Shown here one piece after another: positions 54,251 through 64,000 of a stretch of DNA of 64,000 bases (its first letter is position 1; each line of letters opens with the position of its first letter). The notes beneath the pieces are model-generated. The model searched no databases. It was not told the origin of the DNA and saw only the letters and a program-made list of their open reading frames with translations. Position numbers and translations under genes: made by a program. The stretch spans positions 43,252,194 through 43,316,193 of the forward strand of contig CP136069.1 of NCBI GenBank assembly GCA_032622095.1. Direction: 5' to 3'. Source of the stretch: Siphonodentalium dalli (lineage: Eukaryota > Mollusca > Scaphopoda > Gadilida > Siphonodentaliidae).

Positions 54251-54668
54251 ATTCTACACAATGTGTTTTAATTTTGATCTTAAACAAAATTGTGTAGAAA
54301 TGGCACATGACATATGTGTCGATGGCATTACTTCAACATTGAATATGATTGCACATGTGAGTGTTTCATAGTTATTATAAGTTGAGATGTGTTCTATTGG
54401 AGACACAAAACTCGCAAAGGCTACCACAGAGCAAAACATTGGTAGCAGTTGTAAATTTGTTATACACTGTGTTTGGTCAAAACTGTACAGCACATAATTG
54501 TGTACCACATCGTTTTAATTCTGCTGTCAGATTTTTAGTATGGTAGCCAATACGAGGTTTTAGGGTCTCAGATAGAACTTGTCTCATCTCCTAACTATAA
54601 TATACTCACATACTCAAGAAAAATTAACAGACACATATGTCAAGTGTCATTTCTACACATTTTTTTTC
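54251..54668. mobile_element. MITE with ACAAAATTGTGTAGAAAT ends
   Basis: The left arm from 54,281 (TTAA just before, 54,277-54,280), 'acaaaattgtgtagaaatgg' and 'cacatgacatatgtgtc', pairs with 'gacacatatgtcaagtgtca' and 'tttctacacatttt' ending near 54,668. A neighbouring hairpin, TTCTACACAAT...ATTGTGTAGAA, spans 54,251-54,297. No TTAA is visible on the right. Confidence 0.65.
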
Positions 54669-54670
54669 AA

Positions 54671-55733
54671 AGATGGTTTATCTCTTTGTAAACATGTGTT
54701 ATACAATTATACAATATTACATATGAATCGAAGACCGCTGTCCCGAAATGCCTCTATCGATTAATATTGATTATATTTCGAATATGTTCTGGTCTAACAA
54801 CGTGAGTTTGTTTAGCAAACGAACAATAGTGGTTACTGCTATAGAATTTGTATTGTGCAATGTTGTCACAAATAAACGTTAAAGGTGGATTATCTCTTTG
54901 TAAACATGAATTATATAGTTGCCGGGGTATAAAATATTAGATTTGAATCGAAGACTCCTGTCCGGAAGTGCTTCTATCGATTAATATTCATTTTATTTCG
55001 AATATTTTCTGGTCTAAAAAGGTGTGTTTGTTCAGCTGACGAACAATAGTGGTTACTGTTAGCAAAGACCAGAAATTATAGTGTGCAATTTTGTCACAAA
55101 TAAACGTTAATTATACTCATTATCGCTTCTATATGTGGAACAAAACAACACAAACAACCAATCTGTGACATTTGACATTCGTTGCATGGCCGTAGGAACA
55201 GCCCAGTGCTCTATATCGCAATACGGTCTTATCCGAATGGTCGGTTCTAAAAATAGTAACATAAATGGGCCCGATTTAATATTCGAAATAAAATCAATAT
55301 TAATTGATAGAAGCTTTTCCGGACATAGGTCTTCAGTTCATATCTATTATTTTATACCCACGCAACTATTTAAAATTTGTTATTTAAAGAGATAATCCAT
55401 CTTTAATTAGACTCACTATCACTTATAAGTATGTAATAAAACAACACAAACAATCAAGCTGGGACAGTTGACGTTCGGGGCATACATATTGTAACACCCT
55501 AATGATCTCTATCGCTATATGGTATCGCCGGAATGGTCTGTTCTAAAAATAGAACAATAAAGTGTCCCACTTTATCGTCCCATTTTATAATATAATATTC
55601 GAAATAAAATCAATTTAAATTGATAGAAGCGTGTCCGGATAGGGTCTTCAATTCCGACATTCATAAGTTTATTTTATACCCACGAAACTATCTCAAAATT
55701 GTTATATGAAGAGATAATCCATCTTAAAGATCA
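54671..55733. mobile_element. Four-copy A-A-A'-A' cluster of a TTAA element
   Basis: Copies 54,671-54,878 and 54,883-55,106 are direct; 55,111-55,402 and 55,407-55,733 are inverted. TTAA separates or bounds each at 54,879, 55,107, 55,403 and 55,734. Shared phrases: AGATGGATTATCTCTTT end, 'cgattaatattgattatatt', 'ggtctaacaacgtg', 'gacgaacaatagtggttact', 'cacaaataaacg'. The whole can fold into one large cruciform centred near 55,108. Confidence 0.85.
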
Positions 55734-55799
55734 AAATTAAAACATTTTGTGTAGAATTTGTCTTACGAGTGTATACGGCTGCATGTGAGGCATCAACTG

Positions 55800-56210
55800 A
55801 ACGATATGCGGATACGTATTCGCATATGGTTCCCTTCGGTCGAACATCTCGTCACAGCGGGTGATTGAGTTGAGCCGACTCAATCAATCGACTATAGCCA
55901 TACCTATTCGCAGTGTTTCCAATTGATTTTTGTATTACCCGTTGAATATTGTTTCTGATATTTGCAGCTTTGTTTTGCTTTGTATTCGTGTATTATTTCT
56001 CTGCCGTCTCATTTTTCTTATACTTATGTCTTGATTATTATTATTGTAATATTGTCACTCATGTCTCACTGTGACGTGGTACCAGAAAGCTGTTATGTGT
56101 ATTTGGTTAAACGGGTCACCGTTTCAGCTCTATACCAGTCGTGGGCCCGACCATAATTCGAGGGGTAGGCTTTGGTGACCGCTGATTTAGTTATCAAATC
56201 TTTTCTGCAT
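55800..56210 (+). repeat. ~400-bp dispersed repeat, copy 2
   Basis: Homologue of 33,956-34,365, with 'atgcggatacgtattcgca', 'tgtcttgattattattattg' and 'gggcccgaccataattcgag'. A further ORF1-like pseudogene begins about 430 bp downstream. Confidence 0.65.
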
Positions 56211-56639
56211 TTTTTTACGATATATATTATACTTCAAAAACTTTACAACGTGCAAATACAACGCTTTGTAGGCAAGATGGAAACAATGGCCTGGTTTGAT
56301 TTTATAATCTCTTGATAACATGGGAGAAGAAAAAAAGAACAGCATTTCCAACAATTTATATTGCCTATAATATCCAAAAAAAATGAATAATAGAATTTAA
56401 AAAAGTATATATATTCATACAGTAACAATTGTATTCCACGATCACACTCTATACTCCTTCTTAAATACTCACAGTATTCTAACCTCTATTCTACACACTC
56501 TTTTATTTTGTTATGCGACTCAATATATAAATATGTAACTCTTATCATGTTGTGTAATACCACGAAGCATTGTATACATGTTTTTGGTCAATAAAACTTT
56601 TTTTTTTCTTTTTTTTAAAGTACGCACTGAACGTAGATG
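56211..56639. other. No recognisable feature
   Basis: AT-rich DNA with T runs near 56,600. No supported signal. Confidence 0.4.
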
Positions 56640-56880
56640 TGGTTATTCCACGATGTTGAATAATAGCATCAGTACTTGGTCTTGAGTTTCCGCCACACCA
56701 CCAAGAGACTTTCTTTTGTTGTTACTGGTAGAACTCTACTAAGTATTGTTTGACAGTTGAAATATATCAAGTCAATGGGGACTGGAGCAATACATGGCTC
56801 TCTCTTTAGAGTATTCAAAGAACGTTCAAACTGACACTCTTCTGCTGTTAACACTGCTTTTACAAACACGGGAGCTAAAA

Positions 56881-57309
56881 CACTGCCAATGCATTCTCTC
56901 ATATATGGGAGTCGACCATAGGTCGCCTCGCATATATTAGAGAATGCATTTGGCCTAACAAATTTTATATTATTTTTTTTATAATTGTTAAAGATTGTAA
57001 GACAAAATGATTTTAAAAAATGCTAAAGAATGTAAGAACAGAAATGATAAAAAATTATAAAATTGTTAAAGATTATAAGAACAAATGATCAAATTGGTTA
57101 TAGAATATAAGAAATAATTATAAAAATTGTTAAAGAATGTAAGAAAAAATGATAAATAATGATAAACAATTGTTAAAAAATGTAAGAAAAATTGATACAA
57201 AATGATAAAAAAAAAAAATTGTTAGGCCAATGCATTCTCTTATATATGAGAGAATGCATTGGCACATGGTCGTTAATGTTGCGCCAGCGCAGCTCCAGTC
57301 ATGAAAGGG
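56881..57309. mobile_element. Core MITE, CCCTTTCATG type, left end lost
   Basis: A full left core and, at about 57,223-57,262, a right core collapsed to a 38-bp palindrome. End '...cgcagctccagtcatgaaagg'-type before TTAA at 57,310-57,313. The spacer repeats 'ttgttaaagaatgtaagaaa'. Confidence 0.85.
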
Positions 57310-57560
57310 TTAAAGGTGTATCTAACATGTCTCACACAAGAAACCTGTAATCCTGACAAGACCTTGAATAGTAGCAGTGATATGTTTAGACCTTATCTGA
57401 TTCGCTTAATGGCGGAGGTCCCACTGAGGCTAATTACCACCCCGCCTGGCGAACTGAAACAACCGAATACAGACCAACCTTTCTATCTTCTATTATTATG
57501 CCATATATAACATCTACATGTATACCTGTACTGAAATATATTATGTATATTATATCCAAA

Positions 57561-58039
57561 CAGGGTCCGCGCTGGCCCGAAATTAACTTTTGACAAATGA
57601 AAATATTTTTTGCCAAATGCTGTTATGAGTTGCCAATTTATATCAGTGTTTACAACATTGTTTCTTTTATTTTGACTATTTCGACAGTCCTATCAAACCA
57701 ACAAGATAACAATGCAATTATAGAAGGGTTTGTTCATCAGAAAGACACATCGGAAAATAGAGGATTAGCTATGTAAACACGATAACCAGACATACTATCA
57801 ATCCCATCACCCTATCGATACTAATGATATCAGATTAATTGCATCTTGATTCAGGTGGTAACGTTTCATAACCTTATAAATCACCACCAATAATACCATT
57901 AATGAATGAGTAAATATTAATAAACTTTCTTGAGGAATCAAAAGTGACTTGCCAATTTTTTTGCCAATTGGAAATAGTTTTTGCCAATGTGAATTATTTT
58001 TGCCATTGATAAAGTTTGCAAGTGGCAGCGCGAACCCTG
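57561..58039. mobile_element. 479-bp hAT-like element, CAGGGTYCGCGCTG ends
   Basis: CAGGGTCCGCGCTGGC at the left and GCCAGCGCGAACCCTG-like (ggcagcgcgaaccctg) at the right. 'ttgccaa' phrases abound near both ends ('ttgccaattggaaatagttt'). No 8-bp duplication is visible, so the superfamily is uncertain. A related fragment is at 45,808-46,039. Confidence 0.75.
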
Positions 58040-58424
58040 TATGCATACACTCTGTAATGTCTCAACTTGACGATCAGAATAAACTAATTGAGATATGATA
58101 TTATCTGAGCTGGCGCCACATGAAGTGACAGATGTAATAGAATGTCAAAATTAATTGATGGACGAAAAGGCATTTGCCATCTATATTCTGACATTCAGTC
58201 GGTCTCAACACCAATCGAAGTTGAAGGCTGGATACATACAGTTACCACCGATTTCATGTACATTCCACGTCTGATGTCTAAATTGCCAAAAGTATGACCA
58301 TGGCAAAAACAAAATGAAAAAAGAGAAGAAATTATCGTGCATGGTGCTCAGACAAGAAGTGATCAAACTACCGGTACAACTCAGCAATGGTTCGTTCGTT
58401 TTTCATTCTGGATTATGAATTTAA

Positions 58425-58589
58425 CCCTTCCATGACTGAAGCTTCCTAAAGTTTTGCGAAAACCCTGTGCCAATGCATTCTCTTACATATGCGATTCGCT
58501 CATTGGGAGACTCACATATATAAGAGAATGCACTAGAACATGATATTTACATGTAATACTGCACCAGCGCGGCTGCAGTCATGAGAGAG
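58425..58589. mobile_element. 165-bp TTAA-flanked core MITE, CCCTTCCATGACTG ends
   Basis: TTAA at 58,421-58,424 and 58,590-58,593; CCCTTCCATGACTGAAGC...GGCTGCAGTCATGAGAGAG. One core palindrome only ('gcgattcgctcattgggaga' centre). The smallest complete member of the type. Confidence 0.9.
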
Positions 58590-59219
58590 TTAAAATACAG
58601 ATATTGAAGACGGGTAACATCTTTCATATCCATATGCGAAAATTAGTTGCGCTTCAACATTCTGCGGGTGTCTCCACAAGGAAGTATGCTGATACCAGCT
58701 CTAAGACGGTGCGTGAAACCAAGCAGGCTGTCAGTGTATCACAAGCAACTTAAGTAACAGAGGTAGATTTTGCTAAAGTTCCAGAACCTATATCACAGTA
58801 AATTGAAATGTCAGACCTTTGTCTGCTACGGTAGAGCCACATACCCCAAGATAATAGTCAAAGCAGGGGGGTTGTTAAAATGTTACAAAGTATGTCGATA
58901 GGATGGTTATTAGTCAAGTATGTAATTATTTTACTGAAGACTTTTAAAACCCAGATATAAGCTCGTTAACAGACAGAGGCCTTAGTGAATTTGTCATGTC
59001 GTATATGGAGCCATAAATTAACAACCTACCTACAAGGTATCTAGCCGACAAGCTTATGCAACAATTGATAGCATATATGTTATCAACACATACATTAACT
59101 CATAGCTATAAACCGACATAACCTCCAAGCAATGGAGCGCTTCACAAATACTCAATTAGTGGGATGTGATTACGGATAACAAGGAGACAAAAGGTCTGCA
59201 GAAACTGTACAGTGTAATT

Positions 59220-59583
59220 CAACATATCTTCGCGCATATACGAACATGATCGACCTATAATGTGAAACACGTACATAATGTGATTATTGCATTCTGAAAA
59301 AAAAACAGACAATGGAATCATGGCCGTTATTTCGTTTTATGGCGCGGGCCACAGTGAAAACACATGTTAAAGAGCGTACTCCTGAAAAGTCGTGATTGGC
59401 TGATTTGTTATTGTCCGCACATAATATGCTTATGATCGTATCATTATGAGTCGATAATGTGACCAAATTCTGACATTTTCAGCACATTATCGACTAAATA
59501 TTGGCAATTCTGAGCAGATTATCTACCTGCAACAAATTATGTTATAAACACATACTGTGCGGGTTTTTCGGGAGAACAGGCTG
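59220..59583 (-). mobile_element. Foldback element with 7-bp target site, full copy
   Basis: CAACATATCTTCGCGC...GGGAGAACAGGCTG on the plus strand. TGTAATT repeats directly at 59,213-59,219 and 59,584-59,590. Internal hairpin present with some loss. Confidence 0.92.
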
Positions 59584-59590
59584 TGTAATT

Positions 59591-60502
59591 AATTGATAGC
59601 ACTACATGCCAATATGCTATAATACACCCGCGATCATACTTTCTTTCTGTCTTCATTTATGAAAAATATGACGGTGCACATGGTCACGTAAAATGAAAAT
59701 CAGTGTTAAAATGAGTTTCCATCATTATGGCACAAATCTAAATTTCAGTGCATTATGATTGACAACAAAAGAGTTTGAAAACAGGCAATTTAACACTCAC
59801 AGTATACGCAGATATTGTGAACAAAGGATTCTCAATGCAGTAAAGGACCGGGTCAGTCAAAGGTTGGTCGAAACTATCTGCTAGTAATTGTTTTATTGAC
59901 TGCCGTGGAAATGTCCATTGCGTTGCTGCTTCAATTTATGATAATTGCATTGCAAATATCTGCTCTACTCCGAGGGTATTATTCTGTGTCATGCATACTG
60001 GTATCGTTGTGTTTTACAACCTTTATTGGTTGAATCATATTTTTCCCGCGACCAATATAAAGCTATATAGTCCGTCGATGCGACGTGGCGTCGGGTAGAC
60101 TAATTTAAAGATAGCAAATGTTAAGGCATAGACGCACTTTTTGACTAACATTCTTGATATTTCAAAATATATTTTCTCAAATCTCTCTGGATATTCTTTT
60201 TGAAATTTGAGACATGTGATTAATATTTATATGATATTACTTGGTTTGTTTGATATTGGGCCCGATATCAGCCCGGGGTAACCTCATATCAGCCTGAGAT
60301 CGAAGTCCGGATGCTTATGATGTTACCGCCTCTACGTAACAGTTTAACAACAACTCTTTTAAATGAATGAAAATCTATGGCTACACATTATTTAACAGTG
60401 AGATAGAGTTACAGCATGTCGAAAATACATATTACTCGGATTTGTGATGTCGTAAAATGATATTACTCGGATTGGTGATGTCGTAAAATGATATTACTCT
60501 GT
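59591..60502. other. Unique DNA with small repeats
   Basis: 60,230-60,296 repeats 24,012-24,073. A 31-bp unit ('atattactcggattggtgat', 'gtcgtaaaatg') is tandemly repeated at about 60,429-60,490. No gene. Confidence 0.4.
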
Positions 60503-60506
60503 TTAA

Positions 60507-60859
60507 CCCTTTACCCAACAGAACGGCCCTGTGCCAATGCATATATAAGAGAATGCATTGGCTTAACACATTAAAAATTAAAAAATTGTTAAAGAATGTA
60601 AGAAAAAATGGTAAAAAGTGTTTAAAAAAGATGTTTTTTAGGCCAATGCATTCTCTTATATATGCGAGGCGACCTATGGTCGACTCGCATATATAAGAGA
60701 ATGCATTGGCACAGGGCATAACTGTAACTATCACAATGTGGTCAATGAGCCGGTTCCAATGATATCCATATTTGTATGGTTCTATTGAGACAGACCGAAG
60801 ATATTTTAGGCTGTTGAAGCTTTATTTGGCCGGTTTTGGCCGGTTTGTTGTGTAAAGGT
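60507..60859. mobile_element. TTAA-flanked core MITE, CCCTTTACCCAACA type, copy 4
   Basis: TTAA at 60,503-60,506 and 60,860-60,863. The left core is collapsed to 'ccaatgcatatataagagaa'; the right core is intact. Orientation as 27,086-27,467. Confidence 0.92.
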
Positions 60860-60949
60860 TTAAGGGCACATTGAGGCGATATTCACCTAGTTCGATAACA
60901 AGTAGTTCTGGGCAAAAATGTCATATCTAATTAATAAGATACAATATTT

Positions 60950-61164
60950 CAGACTGTTCTCCTGAAAATCGACACGTTGTCGGCTTATAATACGATTTGT
61001 TTTAGGTCATTATAAGTTCATTATGGGCGGACAATAACCCGAATAAACCAACTCACTACTTACCAGATACACGCTCTTTAAAATGAGTTTTCAATGTGGC
61101 CCGCCCCATAAAACGGAAGAACGGATATAAGTCCAATATCACTTATTTCAGAATCAAATAATCC
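60950..61164 (+). mobile_element. Foldback element (7-bp family), 3' part displaced
   Basis: CAGACTGTTCTCCTGAAAAT start and 'gcggacaataacccgaataa', 'ggcccgccccataaaacgga', 'cagaatcaaataatcc', where it is cut by the 971-bp palindrome. The hairpin arms are deleted. Confidence 0.8.
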
Positions 61165-62135
61165 CACTGGGGGGGGGGGGGAACTGTTTCACAAGAATCG
61201 ATTATATCGCCTATCGGGTTCCGTCTCTATCGAATTAAGTCCCGTCTCTTTCGCGACTTGAAACAAATGTTTTCAAAGTTTTGACACTAAATGTTAAAAC
61301 AGAACGTATTTTACAAAAACTATCTCTAGATTGTGTCTTTGTGCGTAATTATTGGTGATAATAATGCGAAGTCGGCTATTTTGTGCACACTTAGAAGCGT
61401 AATGTGTTTGTGTGCATTTCCTTTGTAAATTAAGCAGCATTTTGATGCTCCTTTTATCGGCCTTTTTACCTTTTAATTAGACTGAAATATGTCTTCTTGT
61501 ATGATCGAACACCAGGACACGATTACAGCACAGCTCTCGATGGCTCCTCTAATGTGATTTTTATGTTCACGATCTGTTCTTTCGCCCCCCCCCCATTTAA
61601 TGCAATATTATATTCGACCAGATAGTTCATTTGTGTTTCTAGTTGCCATATTACCATAAGTGGTTCAAACTATAGTCACAGCAACACCAATATGAGGTTT
61701 TCAGTAGTCCCAAAACATCATAGGTTGGATATTACAGATTATCGGTCGATCATCTTTAATATCTGACCTATGATCGTTTGGGACCACTAAAACTCATCTA
61801 TTGATTTACTATGACTACATTTTAAACCATATATGACCATGTATTGTCATTTGGCAACTATAGATGTACAATCAAATGCACCCAAATGCACTACGTCTCT
61901 AACTGTGCACAACAGGCAGCCGATTTTGCATTACTGTCACCAATAACACGTATAAAGACATAATCTGTCGATTGTTATTGGAGAATACATTCTGTTTTGA
62001 CATTCAGTCTATAAACAACGGTCAAAACTTTGAAAATATGTTTTAGAAATCGCGAAAGAGTCAGAACTTAATTCGATAGAGACGGAACCGGAAGAGCGAT
62101 AGAATCGATTCTGGTGAAACAGTTTCCCCCCAGTG
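61165..62135. mobile_element. 971-bp nested foldback element, CACTGGGGGG ends
   Basis: Arms of about 270 bp: CACTGGGGGG, 'aactgtttcac', 'gaatcgatt', 'ggttccgtctctatcgaatt', 'ctctttcgcga', 'ttttcaaagttttgac', 'ttattggtga', 'gtgcacac' pair with complements ending 'ttccccccagtg'. AATCC is directly repeated at both sides (61,160-61,164; 62,136-62,140). Between the arms, a second inverted repeat spans about 61,640-61,862 ('agttgccatattaccata', 'aatatgaggttttcagtagt', 'cctatgatcgtttgggacca'). No transposase ORF. Confidence 0.9.
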
Positions 62136-62140
62136 AATCC

Positions 62141-62438
62141 AATGGAAAAAATGTCATGTAATTAACATTTTAACACAATATTGTGACACAAAATAGTTCC
62201 ATCTCATAAAGCGAAGACAATCAACTGTTTTTGGTTAGTTTCTTCTGTGAAATTATTAATTATTCTTGCAGTTCTTGGTAACTACACACACAAAAAAGCA
62301 GAGAAACAAATGTTTTAACCGCCCAATCCATAGTTTTTATCTTCCTTTGATAACTGTTCAGATTTTACATGTTTATGCGATGACGATGATGGTATGTGAA
62401 ATTCAAGAGATTTGGTAGGATAAATCTTTATTGAGACT
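62141..62438. other. No recognisable feature
   Basis: AT-rich unique DNA. Confidence 0.4.
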
Positions 62439-62445
62439 GTCTTAT

Positions 62446-62796
62446 CAGCCTGTTCTACCGAAATTTGCACACTATCGGCTTATAATATAGCTTGTTTAGG
62501 TAGATAATATGCTTAGAGTCGCATCATTTTGAGTCGATAATGTGCTGAAATTGAGAGCGTTTTAGTCACATTAACGACACATAATGAGGCGATTATAAGC
62601 AGATTATGTGCCAACACCGACTCAAACAAGCCAACTCACGACTTTTCAGGTGTACGCTCTTTAACGTTTGTTTTCACTGAGGCCCGCGCCATAAAACGAA
62701 ATAACGGACTTGAGTCCATTATCTGCTAATTCGGAATCAAATAATCACATTATGTACCTATTTCACATTATAGGTCATTTGCGCGAGGATATATTG
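62446..62796 (+). mobile_element. Foldback element with 7-bp target site, full copy
   Basis: CAGCCTGTTCTACCG...GAGGATATATTG. GTCTTAT (62,439-62,445) against GTCTTGT (62,797-62,803), one mismatch. Hairpin: 'gtagataatatgcttagagt' and 'gagtcgataatgtg' against 'cacattaacgacacataatg'. Confidence 0.9.
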
Positions 62797-62803
62797 GTCT
62801 TGT

Positions 62804-63537
62804 AGTTCTTGTATGGATATATTCAAGACATAAGAGTGTTCCCACATGCATGTATATGTTACAATTATTCTCATTGCATCTCTAATGTGATGTTCAACCG
62901 GGTTGAGCTTAAAATGCGTTGTTTTCTCATAAATGCAATCAACTCCAAATATACATGGTGATAGCAAGCTATAAGCATATTTCAGCTGCATAAATTCGAA
63001 TTTTGATTCTAACGATGGGTGGCGGTAACACACTATAAGGACTAAAATCGTATTGTATATTATTGTACACAATACTATATATTTGCCATATAATTTGCGC
63101 TATGATCTATTGTATCTTCCATGTCAAACTCATTCTTTGGAAAATTAAATAATAGTATTTTAAAATTACAATGTCTGGCTGTCAGTAGATAGAGAACATA
63201 CATCATATATCATGATGTGATATCCAAGCCGACATGGCTCGACAGCGAACATAACAATACAATCACACACCCTCTACATTCACCGTAGAAATCAGTACAT
63301 TTCGCCATACGATTTACATGAACGTTTCCGAAGTTCATAAACCAATAACTGAAGTCGCCACTTAATTCACAAAAAGCTATGAACACCTACGTCACTTTAA
63401 GCCGATTGTGTGCCTCGATCGCCACGTGTTGTTTTACGGAAGACTGTTTTGGAATTTGAACACTATATGTTACTTATAATTGTTGTGGTAGTTTTGAAAA
63501 GATGTTCAAATTATTAATGTTCTGGTATATGATATAT
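62804..63537. other. No supported gene
   Basis: A 104-codon minus ORF (62,758-63,072) overlaps the element end and has no recognised motif. Confidence 0.35.
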
Positions 63538-63687
63538 AAGACATGACTTTCAGATCGATTGGTTTAATTTGTTTTGACCGGCAGAGTGATTAAAGATTCA
63601 TGTGAAACCCTTTAGGATTTACACACGCTGTTTAATTACTCTGTCGGTCAAAATCCAACGACCCCAATCGATCTGCAAGTCATTTTT
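63538..63687. repeat. 150-bp foldback element
   Basis: 'gacatgactttcagatcgat' and 'ttgttttgaccggcagagtg' pair with 'ctctgtcggtcaaaatccaa' and 'caatcgatctgcaagtca'. The loop is near 63,610. Ends and target site are not defined. Confidence 0.75.
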
Positions 63688-64000
63688 TAAATAATTACAT
63701 GTATACCATGTATCGGCTATAGGATATTAAACAAATTATCAGCATATAGGTTATATAGGCTAGTAAACGTGCTAACATATAGGAAATACGGCTACAGAAA
63801 TGTACCCAATATGGATTACTGTTGAGGAAACTCCGTCACCTCGCGTTGCCGGACCGCGATAAAACGATATGCGACAAAAATAATCGCGCGACAAAAGTGA
63901 CTAAATACGCGAATATATTTTGTCGCTATTGTTCTGGTTCTTTTCCAAAGTTGCTTCCGACTCATCACTGGAAACACACCGTCCAACACTCCGCCAACCG
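63688..64000. other. No recognisable feature
   Basis: Unique DNA to the window edge. 'gcgacaaaa' phrases recur near 63,870-63,925. Confidence 0.4.

Larger units (their letters stand above)
56640..59207 (+). pseudogene. Second ORF1-like remnant, split by three MITEs
   Basis: 56,800-56,880 parallels 37,850-37,950 at the DNA level ('caaactgaca/gc...tctgc.gttaac', 'acaaacac'). 58,105-58,240 reads 'PHEVTDVIECQKLIDG' and 'PIEVEGW', aligning with 'PQGVTEVRRFSKIVDG' of the first remnant. 58,725-58,800 ('gtcagtgtatcacaagcaac') parallels 38,668-38,735. Three elements split it (56,881-57,309; 57,561-58,039; 58,425-58,589). Heavily decayed, no intact frame; the zinc knuckle is not seen. Confidence 0.6.

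Overview
This is a eukaryotic, AT-rich, non-coding stretch of an animal genome. I found no host gene that I can defend. The repeat content (tRNA-derived SINEs, CR1/Jockey-like LINEs, a pogo/Tigger transposase, very dense MITEs, GACA/GGAC-tailed repeats, long minisatellites) suggests a lophotrochozoan, most likely a mollusc. That is inference from repeat style only. There are no operons, ribosome binding sites, CRISPR arrays or phage genes.

Layout. 1-2.4 kb: two minisatellite-type repeats, one of which flips orientation in its middle. 2.7-4.1 kb: a decayed LINE reverse transcriptase on the minus strand. 4.3-12 kb: foldbacks, TTAA-flanked MITEs and a LINE C-terminal fragment. 12.5-19 kb: a duplicated block split by insertions, a SINE head, a GGAC-tailed repeat, an AGGTCA-rich tandem array lodged in a MITE, and a palindromic TA-flanked element. 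21.3-23.2 kb: a pogo/Tigger-like transposase pseudogene split by a SINE, a TA element and a hAT-like palindrome. 23-34 kb: MITEs and a second LINE (minus). 34-39.5 kb: a LINE endonuclease/RT remnant and a retroelement ORF1-like remnant, each split by MITEs. 41-46 kb: more MITEs and a 1.67-kb, 30-bp satellite with a 927-bp higher-order period. 49.6-56.2 kb: a 43-bp array, TTAA-flanked MITEs and an A-A-A'-A' inverted cluster. 56.6-59.2 kb: a second ORF1-like remnant. 60.5-64 kb: foldbacks, including a 971-bp nested palindrome.

Two things stand out. First, decayed transposon ORFs act as a fossil ruler. At several MITE or SINE insertions, removing the insert plus one target-site copy rejoins the reading frame, which fixes element ends and duplications (TTAA, TA, 7 bp, 8 bp, 11 bp) from one sequence. 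Second, one palindromic core of about 67 bp occurs about 16 times inside at least three kinds of outer terminal repeat, which suggests a module exchanged between MITE families or invaded repeatedly. Names such as piggyBac-like, T2/Kolobok-like and hAT-like rest on target sites and terminal bases only, because no matching transposase was seen.
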